This document shows positions 9,508 through 20,098 of a DNA stretch of 64,000 bases, in pieces (within the stretch, counting starts at the first letter, position 1; each line of letters begins with the position of its first letter). Source of the DNA: Methylopila sp. 73B (GTDB taxonomy: Bacteria > Pseudomonadota > Alphaproteobacteria > Rhizobiales > Methylopilaceae); contig NZ_JAFV01000001.1 of NCBI RefSeq assembly GCF_000526315.1, positions 186,001-250,000 of the forward strand, in the 5' to 3' direction. The notes beneath the pieces are model-generated. The model was not told the DNA's origin. It saw only the letters and a list, made by a program, of their open reading frames with translations, and made no database searches. A program made the position numbers and the translations under genes.

Positions 9508-9747
9508 ATGCCGATGGACGCCCGCGAGATCGAAGAGCTGATCCGCGACGCCCTGCCAGACGCGACGGTGACCATCCGCGACCTCGCCGGCGACGGCGAT
9601 CACTACGCGGCAGTCGTCGTTTCCGAATCCTTCCGCGGCAAGAGCCGCGTCCAGCAGCACCAGATCGTGTATCAGGCGCTGAAAGGGCAGATGGGCGGCG
9701 CGCTGCACGCGCTCGCGCTGCAGACCAGCGCCCCGCCGCAGGCCTGA
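9508..9747 (+). CDS. BolA-family protein
   Basis: This 79-residue protein has the BolA fold signature: an N-terminal helix (AREIEELIRDALPDATVTI), a central strand DGDHYAAVVVSESFRGKS and the helix RVQQHQIVYQALKGQMGG. The short form with these features fits BolA2-like proteins, which bind monothiol glutaredoxins through shared iron-sulfur clusters. Directly downstream is such a glutaredoxin, so a BolA-Grx complex acting in cytoplasmic iron or iron-sulfur homeostasis is a well-supported inference. The conserved His lies in RVQQHQ. ATG 9508 puts MPMD at the front; ATG 9514 is three codons in and equally possible. Confidence 0.93.
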   Translation: MPMDAREIEELIRDALPDATVTIRDLAGDGDHYAAVVVSESFRGKSRVQQHQIVYQALKGQMGGALHALALQTSAPPQA

Positions 9748-9780
9748 CCCGTTTTCACATTCGAAAAGGCGAAAGACATC

Positions 9781-10113
<333 letters not shown>

Positions 10114-10133
10114 GGCGCTCGAGCCACCCTCGT

Positions 10134-10162
10134 CGTCATGCCCGGCGTGGCCGGGCATGACG
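10134..10162. repeat. Short palindromic repeat (GTCATGCCCGG family)
   Basis: CGTCATGCCCGG and CCGGGCATGACG form a perfect 12-bp inverted repeat around a five-base loop, 20 bases after grxD. It lacks a T run, so it is more like a dispersed intergenic palindrome than a classic terminator. Related sequences occur at 58742-58838 and 59953-60001. Confidence 0.7.
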
Positions 10163-10295
10163 TTTCACGGCGATCCCGAACGCCGTTTTAAGTCTCTTGA
10201 GCTTTTGATCGCGGCGCGCCTCGACGCCGCCGCGATCCGGCGGCAGATGTCGGCGGCGCCGCATCTCGCGTCGTCGCTCGAGCCTTGGGCCGCCT

Positions 10296-11186
10296 ATGCC
10301 GCTGATCACTCGCCGCGCGCTGCTCGCCTCCGCCGGCGCCGGCTTCCTCGTCGCGGCCTCGGGCGGCGCCTACGCCGGGCTGGTCGAACCCGGCCTGATG
10401 CTCAACGTCACCGAGTACCGTCTGAAGCCGCCGGGCTGGCCCGAGGACCTGCCGCTTTCGATCGCGGTCATCGCCGACGTCCACGTCTGCGAGCCCTTCG
10501 TGCCGATGTCGCGGGTGAAGCGCATCGTCGAGACGGTCAACGCGCTGAAGCCCGACCTCATCGTGCATCTGGGCGACCACGAGGCGACCTACCGCTTCGT
10601 CGCCGCCCGCGTGCCCCCGAACGAGTGGGCTGCGGCCTACGCCGACCTGTCGGCCCCGCTCGGCCTCTACACCATCCTCGGCAACCACGACTGGTGGCAC
10701 AACGCCGACACGATCCGCGGCGCGCTCGACGGCGCGCGCATCCGCATCATGGAGAACGAGGCCGAGCTGATCGAGCACCGCGGCCGGCGGTTCTGGCTCG
10801 GCGGCCTCGGCGACCAGCTCGCCCACCTGTTCGACCGCCGGCGCCGCATGGGCGAGGACGACCTGCCGGCGACGCTGTCGCAGATCCGCACCAAGGACCC
10901 GGTGGTGATGCTGGCGCACGAGCCGGACATCTTCGACGAGATGCCCGCGCGCGTGTCGCTCACGCTCGCCGGCCACACCCACGGCGGCCAGATCTACGTG
11001 CCGGGGATGCCGAACCCCTTCATCCCACGCGACTACCGCGGCCGCTTCCGCTACGGCCACGTGGTGGAGGAGGGGCGCCACATGATTATCTCCGGCGGCA
11101 TCGGCATGAGCGGCCTGCCCGTGCGGTTTGGGGTTCCGCCGGAAATCGTGGTGGTGCGGCTGGGGAACGCGCCGGCGGTGGCGTGA
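10296..11186 (+). CDS. Metallophosphoesterase with twin-arginine-type leader (YaeI-like)
   Basis: 296 residues. The N-terminus MPLITRRALLASAGAGFLVA looks like a Tat-type leader with an RR pair, so export or membrane anchoring is likely. The calcineurin-like metal site is complete: IADVHV (D-x-H), HLGDHE (GD), GNHDWW (GNHD), LAHEPD (H) and GHTHGG (GHxH). Related proteins include Bacillus YkuE and E. coli YaeI, which act on lipid or cell-wall phosphoesters. The substrate here is unknown. The gene is not obviously co-transcribed with grxD because a palindrome lies between them. The small gene at 11191 follows four bases after the stop. Confidence 0.9.
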   Translation: MPLITRRALLASAGAGFLVAASGGAYAGLVEPGLMLNVTEYRLKPPGWPEDLPLSIAVIADVHVCEPFVPMSRVKRIVETVNALKPDLIVHLGDHEATYRFVAARVPPNEWAAAYADLSAPLGLYTILGNHDWWHNADTIRGALDGARIRIMENEAELIEHRGRRFWLGGLGDQLAHLFDRRRRMGEDDLPATLSQIRTKDPVVMLAHEPDIFDEMPARVSLTLAGHTHGGQIYVPGMPNPFIPRDYRGRFRYGHVVEEGRHMIISGGIGMSGLPVRFGVPPEIVVVRLGNAPAVA

Positions 11187-11190
11187 GGAC

Positions 11191-11445
11191 ATGAGGAACA
11201 TCGACCCCCATCCGCTCTATCGCCTTCTGCGGCGTCTTGAGGAGGGTAGTTTCCCCTTCAGACTCGATCGCCACCGCGACGACACCGTTCTTGTGTCCGT
11301 AACGCTGGTGGGTGGGCGGCTTGAGATCGACGTGTTCGAGGACGGACACTTAGAGTTCGCACGCTTCGTCGGTGATGAGAGTGTCGATTCGGACCCGGCC
11401 CGAATCGACGAAATTTTGTGGATAGGAATCGGCGAAAAGCGATAG
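11191..11445 (+). CDS. Small hypothetical protein
   Basis: 84 residues from ATG 11191, four bases after the phosphoesterase stop. The N-terminus MRNIDPHPLYRLLRRLEEGS is helical, followed by strands with alternating hydrophobics (DTVLVSVTLVGGRLEIDVFE) and an acidic C-terminal part. No signal peptide, membrane segment or known family is apparent. A possible immunity-like or regulatory small protein cannot be distinguished by eye. Close spacing and codon use like its neighbours favour a real gene. Confidence 0.55.
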   Translation: MRNIDPHPLYRLLRRLEEGSFPFRLDRHRDDTVLVSVTLVGGRLEIDVFEDGHLEFARFVGDESVDSDPARIDEILWIGIGEKR

Positions 11446-11465
11446 GCGCGGCCGGCGGCATTCGC

Positions 11466-11723
11466 TCAGCGACCTGCTCTTTCTGCCTCCGCGCGAATGT
11501 CGGCAGGCGTGGACGGAGCGACGACATAACCGTCCTTTCGCGCCTGCCAGATGCAGGTGTCGATCCGCCGCCAAGCCTGACGCGTCGCCGCCCATCCCCA
11601 TCCATGGGTTGCTCCGCAGGACGTCATCGCGCCGGTGGACGGCCTGATGAAGTCCACGCGCAGCAGCGCGCTGCACCCTGACAACAACAAAGTTGTCGCT
11701 GCTGCGATCACGAAGCGATGCAT
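11466..11723 (-). CDS. Small putative lipoprotein
   Basis: 85 residues starting at ATG 11723. The leader MHRFVIAAATTLLLSGCSAL ends in a lipobox (LLSGC), so the mature protein should begin at Cys17 and be anchored in a membrane. The rest is short, Trp-rich (GWGWAATRQAWRR) and carries two cysteines (MTSCGATHG and DTCIW). No family is recognised. It is transcribed in the same direction as rpsD and lies beyond the rpsD terminator, so it is probably a separate unit. Confidence 0.6.
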   Translation of the reverse strand: MHRFVIAAATTLLLSGCSALLRVDFIRPSTGAMTSCGATHGWGWAATRQAWRRIDTCIWQARKDGYVVAPSTPADIRAEAERAGR

Positions 11724-11749
11724 CGCGTTTGTCCTTCCAGCGCAACGCA

Positions 11750-11775
11750 AAAGGCCGCCCCGAAGGGCGGCCTTT
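11750..11775 (-). terminator. Intrinsic terminator of rpsD
   Basis: An 11-bp perfect stem (AAAGGCCGCCC with GGGCGGCCTTT) closes a four-base loop, which reads TTCG on the minus strand. It lies 31 bases beyond the rpsD stop, with a short T stretch following on the minus strand. Confidence 0.85.
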
Positions 11776-11805
11776 CGCATTCCAAACGATCCCGGAGGGA
11801 CCTGA

Positions 11806-12423
11806 TCAGCGCGAGTAGAACTCGACGACCAGGTTCGGCTCCATGTGGACCGGGTAGGGCACCTCGGTCAGGGCCGGGATGCGGATGTACTTGGCGACCA
11901 TCTTGTCGTGGTCGACCTCAAGGAAGTCCGGCACGTCGCGCTCGCCGGAGGCCGCGGCCTCGAGCACGATCGCGAGCTGCTTGGACGCCTGCTTGACCTC
12001 GATTACGTCGCCGACCTTCACGAGGTAGGACGGAATGTTGACGCGGCGGCCGTTCACAGTGACGTGGCCGTGGTTCACGAACTGGCGGGCGGCGAACACG
12101 GTCGGCACGAACTTCGCGCGATAGACCACCGCGTCGAGACGGCGCTCGAGCAGGCCGATCAGGTTCGCGGAGGTGTCGCCCTTGAGGCGGGTCGCTTCCG
12201 CGTAGACGCGGCGGAACTGCTTCTCGGAGATCGAGCCGTAGTAGCCCTTGAGCTTCTGCTTGGCGCGCAGCTGCACGCCGAAGTCGGAGAGCTTGCCCTT
12301 GCGGCGCTGGCCATGCTGGCCCGGGCCGTACTCGCGGCGGTTCACCGGGGATTTCGGACGACCCCAGATGTTCTCGCCCATGCGGCGATCGATTTTGTAC
12401 TTCGAGGCGTGTCGCTTCGACAT
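11806..12423 (-). CDS. rpsD: 30S ribosomal protein S4
   Basis: The 205-residue sequence begins [20 protein letters not shown] and contains [38 protein letters not shown], and the S4 domain [20 protein letters not shown] with [19 protein letters not shown]. It ends [12 protein letters not shown]4 binds 16S rRNA early in 30S assembly. The gene stands alone, apart from the alpha operon where rpsD sits in many bacteria, which is usual in alphaproteobacteria. GGAGGACGC precedes the start. A strong terminator follows. Confidence 0.98.
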   Translation of the reverse strand: MSKRHASKYKIDRRMGENIWGRPKSPVNRREYGPGQHGQRRKGKLSDFGVQLRAKQKLKGYYGSISEKQFRRVYAEATRLKGDTSANLIGLLERRLDAVVYRAKFVPTVFAARQFVNHGHVTVNGRRVNIPSYLVKVGDVIEVKQASKQLAIVLEAAASGERDVPDFLEVDHDKMVAKYIRIPALTEVPYPVHMEPNLVVEFYSR

Positions 12424-12696
12424 CGCGTCCTCCTTCGAGAGGTTGAGGAACGCGCCCTCCTGCTGCTGTCCTTATGGAAAGCCGACAGGCCCGGTCGTCG
12501 CGAAACGCCGGACCACGGGTGCGCATAAACGTAAGCGCGGAGCTTTCGGCCCCGCGCGACGTGGCGGTTCTCTAGAGGGGGCGGCCGGGCATGTCAATTC
12601 CCACAGGGCGGAAGGCGCCAACCCACGCGCGCAGCAATGCGCTTTACGAACGTATAAGTTGTGTCAATCTCATTCCTCTACCAGAGGGGGATTGCG

Positions 12697-14154
12697 ATGG
12701 CGGGCGCGGTTACGAAGGAGCTTCGGGCTCAGTACGATCTTCTGTTCTCTCAGGCGGCCATCCGGCCGGAGTGGCTGGCGGCCATCAAGGCGGTCGCGCG
12801 ACGGGCCCTCAGCCCGGCGCATCGCACCGCCTACATGACGGTCGAACAGGCGACGGGCGTGCCGTGGTTCGTCGTCGCCGCGATTCACAACCTGGAGTCG
12901 TCACAGTCAATGACACGCCATCTCCACAACGGAGATCCGCTGACGGCTCGCACGGTCCATGTGCCGGAGGGGCGGCCCACGGCCGGCTCGCCGCCGTTCG
13001 ACTGGTTCGCAAGCGCGATCGACGCGCTGACCGGCGAGGGTCTCGCGGCCTGGACGGACTGGAGCGTGGCGGGGATCGGCTGCGTCCTCGAGGGGTACAA
13101 CGGCCTCGGCTACCGTCGCCATCACCCGCAGGTGAAGACCCCGTATCTCTGGAGCGGGACGACGATCTACACCCGCGGGAAGTACGCCGCGGACGGCGTC
13201 TTCGATCCCGATCTCGTCAGCGCGCAGGTCGGCGCCTTCGCGCTGCTGATCCACCTCGCCGAGGTCGGCGAGATCGCGCTGCCGGGCTTCGGCGCGCCCA
13301 AGCCGGACGAGGCGGTCAAGCCCACACCCGCCCTGGCCGAGGACGACGCCGCCCCGTTGGGCCAGACGGCCCCGCCGCCCTATCCCGGCCGCTACCTCGC
13401 GCCGGAGTCCAACGGCCCCGAGGTCGAACTCGTGCAGCGCAGGCTCGCCGCTCTGGGGTGCGACCCGAAGGGCTTCGACCAGGATTTAGGCCCGGCCACG
13501 GAAAGCGCGGTGAAGATGTTTCAGGCGCGGTCCGTGGGCCGGGGCGGCGAGCCTCTGGAGATCGACGGCGTCGTCGGCCCCGAAACCTGGGCGGCGTTGT
13601 TCGGAGGCCCCGCCGCGCCCGCGTCGAGCGCGTTCGTCCCGGCCGCGACCTCCGCGCTCGGGCGCAGGGCGATCGAGATCGCGGAAGGCGAGATCGGCGT
13701 CCGCGAGGCGCCGCTGGGTTCGAACCGCGGGCCGAAGGTCGACCTCTACATGACCGCCACGAGTCCCGGCAGCCTCGGGCTGCCGTGGTGCATGGCCTTC
13801 GTCTACTGGTGCTTCAAGGAGGCGGCGTCCGACCTCGGCCGCGGCGCGCCCGTGCCGAAGACGGCCGGCGTGCTGCGCGGCTGGGATCTCGCGCAGTCGG
13901 TTCCTGGGGCCACCGTCGTGACTGCCGCGGCGGCGCGGAGGAACCCGTCGCTGGTCGCCCCCGGCATGATCTTCTACATGGATTTCGGCGGAGGCGCGGG
14001 CCACACCGGCATCGTCGTCGACAACGCCAACGGCCGGCTGACGACGATCGAGGGCAACTCCAACGCGGAAGGCGGGCGCGAGGGAATCGGCGTGTTCCTG
14101 CGCCGGAGCCGCAAGGTCGAGCAGGTTCAGAAGGGCTTCGTCGGGTTCGCGTGA
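12697..14154 (+). CDS. Three-domain endolysin-like protein (lysozyme-like, PG-binding, CHAP-type)
   Basis: 485 residues from ATG 12697, preceded by AGAGGGGG. Residues 1-198 form a helical lysozyme-like domain with PWFVVAAIHNLESSQ (candidate catalytic Glu67) and LHNGDPLTARTVHVPEGRP. Residues 238-303 are a peptidoglycan-binding repeat (PEVELVQRRLAALGC ... IDGVVGPETWAALFG). Residues 320-485 are a CHAP/NlpC-like amidase with Cys365 (LPWCMAF), His436 (AGHTGIV) and Asn454. No signal peptide is visible, so release would need a holin, a secretion system or lysis. No phage genes flank it; rpsD is upstream and divergent. It could be a domesticated endolysin, a gene-transfer-agent-like lysin or an interbacterial effector. 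Confidence 0.8.
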   Translation: MAGAVTKELRAQYDLLFSQAAIRPEWLAAIKAVARRALSPAHRTAYMTVEQATGVPWFVVAAIHNLESSQSMTRHLHNGDPLTARTVHVPEGRPTAGSPPFDWFASAIDALTGEGLAAWTDWSVAGIGCVLEGYNGLGYRRHHPQVKTPYLWSGTTIYTRGKYAADGVFDPDLVSAQVGAFALLIHLAEVGEIALPGFGAPKPDEAVKPTPALAEDDAAPLGQTAPPPYPGRYLAPESNGPEVELVQRRLAALGCDPKGFDQDLGPATESAVKMFQARSVGRGGEPLEIDGVVGPETWAALFGGPAAPASSAFVPAATSALGRRAIEIAEGEIGVREAPLGSNRGPKVDLYMTATSPGSLGLPWCMAFVYWCFKEAASDLGRGAPVPKTAGVLRGWDLAQSVPGATVVTAAAARRNPSLVAPGMIFYMDFGGGAGHTGIVVDNANGRLTTIEGNSNAEGGREGIGVFLRRSRKVEQVQKGFVGFA

Positions 14155-14193
14155 CACGGGAGGCGCGCGGCGTCCCCACGGCCCGCGCGCCTC

Positions 14194-15285
14194 TCACGTG
14201 ATGTGCGCGCCGCGGGTTTCGACATACAGCGCGTAGATCGACTGGCTGGCCGCCATGAACAGGCGGTTCCGCTTCTGGCCGCCGAAGCACAGGTTGGCGC
14301 AGATCTCCGGCAGCTTGATCAGGCCGATGCGCGCGCCGTCCGGGGCGAAGACGTGGACGCCGTCGTAGCCTTCGCCCGCCCAGCCCGCGCCGGCCCACAC
14401 GTTGCCGTCCTCGTCGCAGCGGACGCCGTCCGCGAAGCCGGTGCGGCCGTCCATCTCCATGCCCGCGAAGGTCCTCGGGGCCTTCAACGCCGCGCCGTCG
14501 ACGTCGTAGACCCAGATCTGGCTCTTGGCGTCGGGATAGTGCGAGACCCCGGTGTCGGCGACATAGAGCTTGGCGTAGTCGGCGCTGAAGCAGAGGCCGT
14601 TGGGCTTCACCGGGTCGTCGGCGACCTTGGCCACAGCTCCGGTCTGGCCGTCGATGCGGTAGACCGCCTCCTTTCGAAGCGGCTGCGGGCTCGAGGCGCT
14701 CTCCAGTAGGCGATGGCCCTCGTACTCCATCAGCGCGCCGTATCCCGGGTCGGTGAACCAGATCGAGCCGTCGAGCGGGTGCACGACCACGTCGTTCGGC
14801 GCGTTGAACGCCCCGCCGTCGACGCCCGCGGCCAGCACCGTCATGCGGCCGTCGTGCTCGTAGCGGACCACGTCGCGATGTCCGTGACGGCACGAGACCT
14901 GCCGGCCCTGGTAATCGAAAGTGTTGCCGTTGGAGTTGCCCGACGGGGCGCGGAACCGGCGCGAGACGTGGCCGTCCTCCTCCGTGTAGCGCAGCTGCTC
15001 GTCGTTCGGGATGTCGCTCCAGAGCAGGTACCGGCCGACGGCGTTCCAGGCGGGTCCCTCCGCCCAGCGCAGGCCGGTGTGGATGCGCTCGATCGCGGCG
15101 TTGCCGAGCTTGTACTTCTTGAAGCGGGGGTCGAGCGCGACGACGTCGGGGTCGGGATAGCGCAGGGGCTCGGCGCCGGGCCGGAAGTCGCGCGCCTGCG
15201 CCAGCGGCGCGAAGGCGGCGCCTGCGGCGAGCGCCGCGCCGCCGGCGAGAACCTCGCGGCGGCCGAGGGTCGGGCTGTCGGTCAT
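14194..15285 (-). CDS. SMP-30/gluconolactonase-like protein with Tat-type leader
   Basis: 363 residues. The leader has GRREVLAGGAALAAGAAFA, a probable twin-arginine signal. The mature part is a six-bladed propeller of the SMP-30/gluconolactonase family: WAEGPAWNAVGRYLLWSDIP, GNSNGNTFDYQGR, FNAPNDVVVHPLDGSIWFTD, PNGLCFSADYAKLYVADTG and GFADGVRCDEDGNVWAGAG. The Glu in EGP, the Asn in PND and the Asp in FADG are the usual divalent-metal ligands. Family members hydrolyse sugar lactones in the periplasm, but the exact substrate is not predictable. Its start is divergent from dnaG, 217 bases away. Confidence 0.88.
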   Translation of the reverse strand: MTDSPTLGRREVLAGGAALAAGAAFAPLAQARDFRPGAEPLRYPDPDVVALDPRFKKYKLGNAAIERIHTGLRWAEGPAWNAVGRYLLWSDIPNDEQLRYTEEDGHVSRRFRAPSGNSNGNTFDYQGRQVSCRHGHRDVVRYEHDGRMTVLAAGVDGGAFNAPNDVVVHPLDGSIWFTDPGYGALMEYEGHRLLESASSPQPLRKEAVYRIDGQTGAVAKVADDPVKPNGLCFSADYAKLYVADTGVSHYPDAKSQIWVYDVDGAALKAPRTFAGMEMDGRTGFADGVRCDEDGNVWAGAGWAGEGYDGVHVFAPDGARIGLIKLPEICANLCFGGQKRNRLFMAASQSIYALYVETRGAHIT

Positions 15286-15502
15286 GAACGTCCTCCCTGT
15301 CCGCGCTCCGTCCGCAAGCGTGGCGGAGCGATCGTTCTTGGTCAGGGAGTTATGGGGGAGGGCGCGAGCGGGGACAGGGGCGGAGCCGCGCCCTGTGATT
15401 AACGGGGGCGGGCCGATCCGGCGCGCGCGCGACGGTCCGCGCGCCTATATAAAGATCGATCGCTCCCGAAACCGGCCTCCGCCCCCTGAGTCGCTCGCGC
15501 CC

Positions 15503-17446
15503 ATGCGCTTCACCCCCAATTTCCTCGACGATCTTCGCGACCGGATCCCCGTGTCCGAGGTCGTCGGCCGCAGCGTGAAGCTGAAGCGGCAGGGGCGGGA
15601 GTACGCAGGCCTGTCGCCGTTCAACGCCGAGAAGACGCCGTCCTTCTTCGTCAACGACCAGAAGGGCTTCTACCACTGCTTCTCGTCCGGCAAGCACGGC
15701 GACGTGTTCAAGTTCCTTATGGAGACCGAGGGCGTCTCGTTCCCGGAGGCGGTGGAGCGCGTGGCGGAAATCGCCGGCGTGCCAATGCCGAAGGAGACGC
15801 CGGAGGAGCAGCAGCGCCAGCAGGCGCGCGCAGGCCTCGTCGAGATCATGGAGATGGCGGCGAGGTTCTTTGAGGGCGAGCTGCAGGGCCGCGCCGGAGC
15901 GGCAGCGCGCGGCTATCTCGGCGGCCGGGGCCTTAGCCCCGCGACCCAGGCCGCGTTCCGCATGGGCTACGCGCCCAACGACCGCTCGGCGCTCAAGAGC
16001 CACCTGCGCAAGGCGGGCGTGCCGATCGGCGACATGGTCGAGGCCGGGCTGCTGGTCTCGGGCGACGACGTGCCGGAGCCCTTCGACCGGTTTCGCGACC
16101 GCATCATCTTCCCGATCCAGGACGGCCGCGGCCGGGTGATCGCCTTCGGCGGCCGCGCCATGCAGTCGGACGCCCCCGCGAAGTACCTGAATTCGCCCGA
16201 GACGCCGCTGTTCCACAAGGGCGCGACCCTCTTCAACCATCACCGCGCCCGCGCCGCCGCCCATCCCGCGGGAACGGTGGTCGCCGTCGAGGGCTATGTC
16301 GACGTCATCGCGCTGGCGGCGGCGGGCATCGCCCATGTGGTCGCGCCGCTCGGCACGGCGCTCACCGCGGAGCAGATGGAGCTGCTCTGGAAGATGGCGC
16401 CCGAGCCGATCCTCTGCTTCGACGGCGACAAGGCCGGCCGCCGCGCCGGCTTCCGCGCGATCGAGACGGCGCTGCCGCTGCTGGCGCCCGGCCGCTCGCT
16501 CCGCTTCGCCTTCCTCCCCGAGGGGCAGGACCCGGACGATCTGGTGCGCGCGGAAGGCCGCGAGGCGGTCGAGGCGGTCCTTGGCCGCGCGGCGCCGCTG
16601 GTCGAGGTGCTGTGGTCGAAGGAGCTCGAGGCGAGCCCCACCGACACGCCGGAGCGCGCCGCCGCCTTCGAGACGCGCCTCAAGGCGGCGCTCGCCGCGA
16701 TCCGCGACGAGACGGTGCGCCGGCATTACCAGACCGCGATCGAGGGCCGTCTGGCCGGCTTCGGCCGGGCCGGCGGCGACGCGCGCCGCAACGGCGGAAA
16801 CCGGGGCGCGGGCGCCGGCCGGTTCATCCCGAACGCGCGCGGCGGCGGCCGAGGCGCTGGCCGTCGGCCTGGCGCGCCGTTCGACGCCCTTCCGATCACC
16901 GCCTCCGCCACGCTGCGGCAGAGCCCCCTCGTCGGGCCCGGCGCCGGGCGTCTGCCGGGGCGGGAGGTCGCGCTGGTGCTCGCGGTCGTCAACCACCCGC
17001 AGATGCTGGGCGACCTCGCCGAACCCTTTGCGGAGCTCGACCTGTCGACCCGCGACCTCGACCGGCTGCGGCGCGCAGCCCTCGACGCCTACGCCCATGG
17101 CGCCACCACGCGCGAGGCCATGCGCGACGCCTTGAGCGTGACGGACGGCGGCGCGCTGCTGGCGCGGGCCGACGCCGCGCTGCTTTCCAGCAACTGGTGG
17201 GTCGGCCCGGATGCGGACCCGCGCGACGCCGAGACCGCATGGCGGCACGCTGCGGCCTTGCATATCAAGGTGCGCGCGTTACATAGGGAACTTCGCTCGG
17301 CTGAGCAGGACTTTGGCCGTGATTTCACGGACGACAACTTCCGTCGGATCGTCGAAATTCAAAGGCAGCTGTCCGCGGCGGAGGGTTCCGAGGCTTCGAT
17401 CGAAAACTTCGGCGGCGCATCCGGGCGCACGGTTCGATCGATGTAG
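15503..17446 (+). CDS. dnaG: DNA primase
   Basis: 647 residues from ATG 15503 (MRFTPNFLDDLRDRIPVSEV). DnaG makes RNA primers at the replication fork. The N-terminal domain (1-100), the TOPRIM core (VVAVEGYVDVIAL, CFDGDKAGRRAG and PEGQDPDDLVR with the acidic metal residues) and a helicase-binding C-terminal region are present, with a Gly/Arg-rich linker near 430-460. The N-terminal zinc ribbon is altered: where other primases have CPFH...HCFGC, this one has SPFN (Ser38, Asn41) and HCFSS (Cys59, Ser62), so only one of four metal ligands is left. I recall this in other Rhizobiales DnaG proteins. rpoD follows after 201 bases. Confidence 0.96.
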   Translation: MRFTPNFLDDLRDRIPVSEVVGRSVKLKRQGREYAGLSPFNAEKTPSFFVNDQKGFYHCFSSGKHGDVFKFLMETEGVSFPEAVERVAEIAGVPMPKETPEEQQRQQARAGLVEIMEMAARFFEGELQGRAGAAARGYLGGRGLSPATQAAFRMGYAPNDRSALKSHLRKAGVPIGDMVEAGLLVSGDDVPEPFDRFRDRIIFPIQDGRGRVIAFGGRAMQSDAPAKYLNSPETPLFHKGATLFNHHRARAAAHPAGTVVAVEGYVDVIALAAAGIAHVVAPLGTALTAEQMELLWKMAPEPILCFDGDKAGRRAGFRAIETALPLLAPGRSLRFAFLPEGQDPDDLVRAEGREAVEAVLGRAAPLVEVLWSKELEASPTDTPERAAAFETRLKAALAAIRDETVRRHYQTAIEGRLAGFGRAGGDARRNGGNRGAGAGRFIPNARGGGRGAGRRPGAPFDALPITASATLRQSPLVGPGAGRLPGREVALVLAVVNHPQMLGDLAEPFAELDLSTRDLDRLRRAALDAYAHGATTREAMRDALSVTDGGALLARADAALLSSNWWVGPDADPRDAETAWRHAAALHIKVRALHRELRSAEQDFGRDFTDDNFRRIVEIQRQLSAAEGSEASIENFGGASGRTVRSM

Positions 17447-17566
17447 CGCGTCCCCAGAGGACGTAAGGGTTTCAGGTGCGGTGACAGCCCTACGTGCTTG
17501 GGGCTCGTGTTGGTAAACTGGGCGTAAAGCGGGTTGGCTTAAGCTTAGTGACGTGCGATTCGCGGC

Positions 17567-17588
17567 GGCCGCCGGGTTGACGGCGGCC
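17567..17588 (+). other. Hairpin in the rpoD leader
   Basis: GGCCGCCG (17567-17574) and CGGCGGCC (17581-17588) can pair over a six-base loop, 59 bases before rpoD. No T run follows, so it is not a simple terminator. The 201-base dnaG-rpoD gap holds no other gene I can support; promoter or processing signals for rpoD are expected here. Confidence 0.35.
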
Positions 17589-17647
17589 GATGCGGGACGA
17601 CATCGATCGCGTGGCCGGCGGACGCGCCGGCTCGGAGACTGGAACAT

Positions 17648-19633
<1,986 letters not shown>

Positions 19634-19664
19634 GACGGCGGCGTTCGCAGGACAGAGATCGATC

Positions 19665-19690
19665 GAACGGCGGGCTTTGGCCCGCCGTTC
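19665..19690 (+). terminator. Intrinsic terminator of rpoD
   Basis: GAACGGCGGGC pairs with GCCCGCCGTTC over a four-base TTTG loop, followed by GTCGTTTTA. It lies 31 bases after the rpoD stop. Confidence 0.88.
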
Positions 19691-19818
19691 GTCGTTTTAG
19701 GCCAAGCCTCGTCGAGGCGCTCGAGGGAGCCGCACACTTCCGGCGACGCCAATTGCGCGCGACCGGTTCTGCGGTCGCTCTCTTCCTGGGACGTTGAAAC
19801 GGGATTACCTTTGCTCGC

Positions 19819-20098
19819 ATGGAAGGCCGGCGCCGCACGATTGAAATCGACGAAGACGTGGCCGACGCGCTTGAAAAGGCGCGCGGCGGAGCGGGGCGTC
19901 TCGCTGGACGCCCACGTCCTCGATCTGGCGTCCCTCGAGGTGGCCGAACTCGATCCGGCGGACCTTGCGGACCTCGACGCGCGCGCGGCGGAATGGCGGA
20001 GCACGCGTCTGGGCTACGAAGTGGACGAGATTATCGATTGGTTACGTGACCAGACCGTAGGGCGACCTACGCCGCTTCCTGAGCCCAAACGCTTTTGA
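19819..20098 (+). pseudogene. ParD/RHH-like antitoxin gene interrupted by a frameshift
   Basis: ATG 19819 opens [20 protein letters not shown], a ribbon-helix-helix type start, but the frame then becomes arginine-rich nonsense and ends early. From about base 19877 the +1 frame continues naturally: [20 protein letters not shown] to DEIIDWLRDQTVGRPTPLPE and the stop at 20096-20098. One extra G in the AAAAGG run near 19873-19878 explains it; without it the product would be about 92 residues. The stop overlaps the toxin start. Whether this is decay, an assembly error or programmed frameshifting cannot be told here. A separate reading from 19811 gives the C-terminal part only. Confidence 0.62.

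Noticed and set aside
12424-12696. tRNA or structured leader upstream of rpsD
   Set aside because: No cloverleaf or CCA-end pattern could be formed; a TTGACA-like box on the minus strand lacks a convincing -10.
17447-17647. Small RNA gene in the dnaG-rpoD gap
   Set aside because: A hairpin is present but there is no clear promoter or T-run terminator, so only a leader hairpin is listed.
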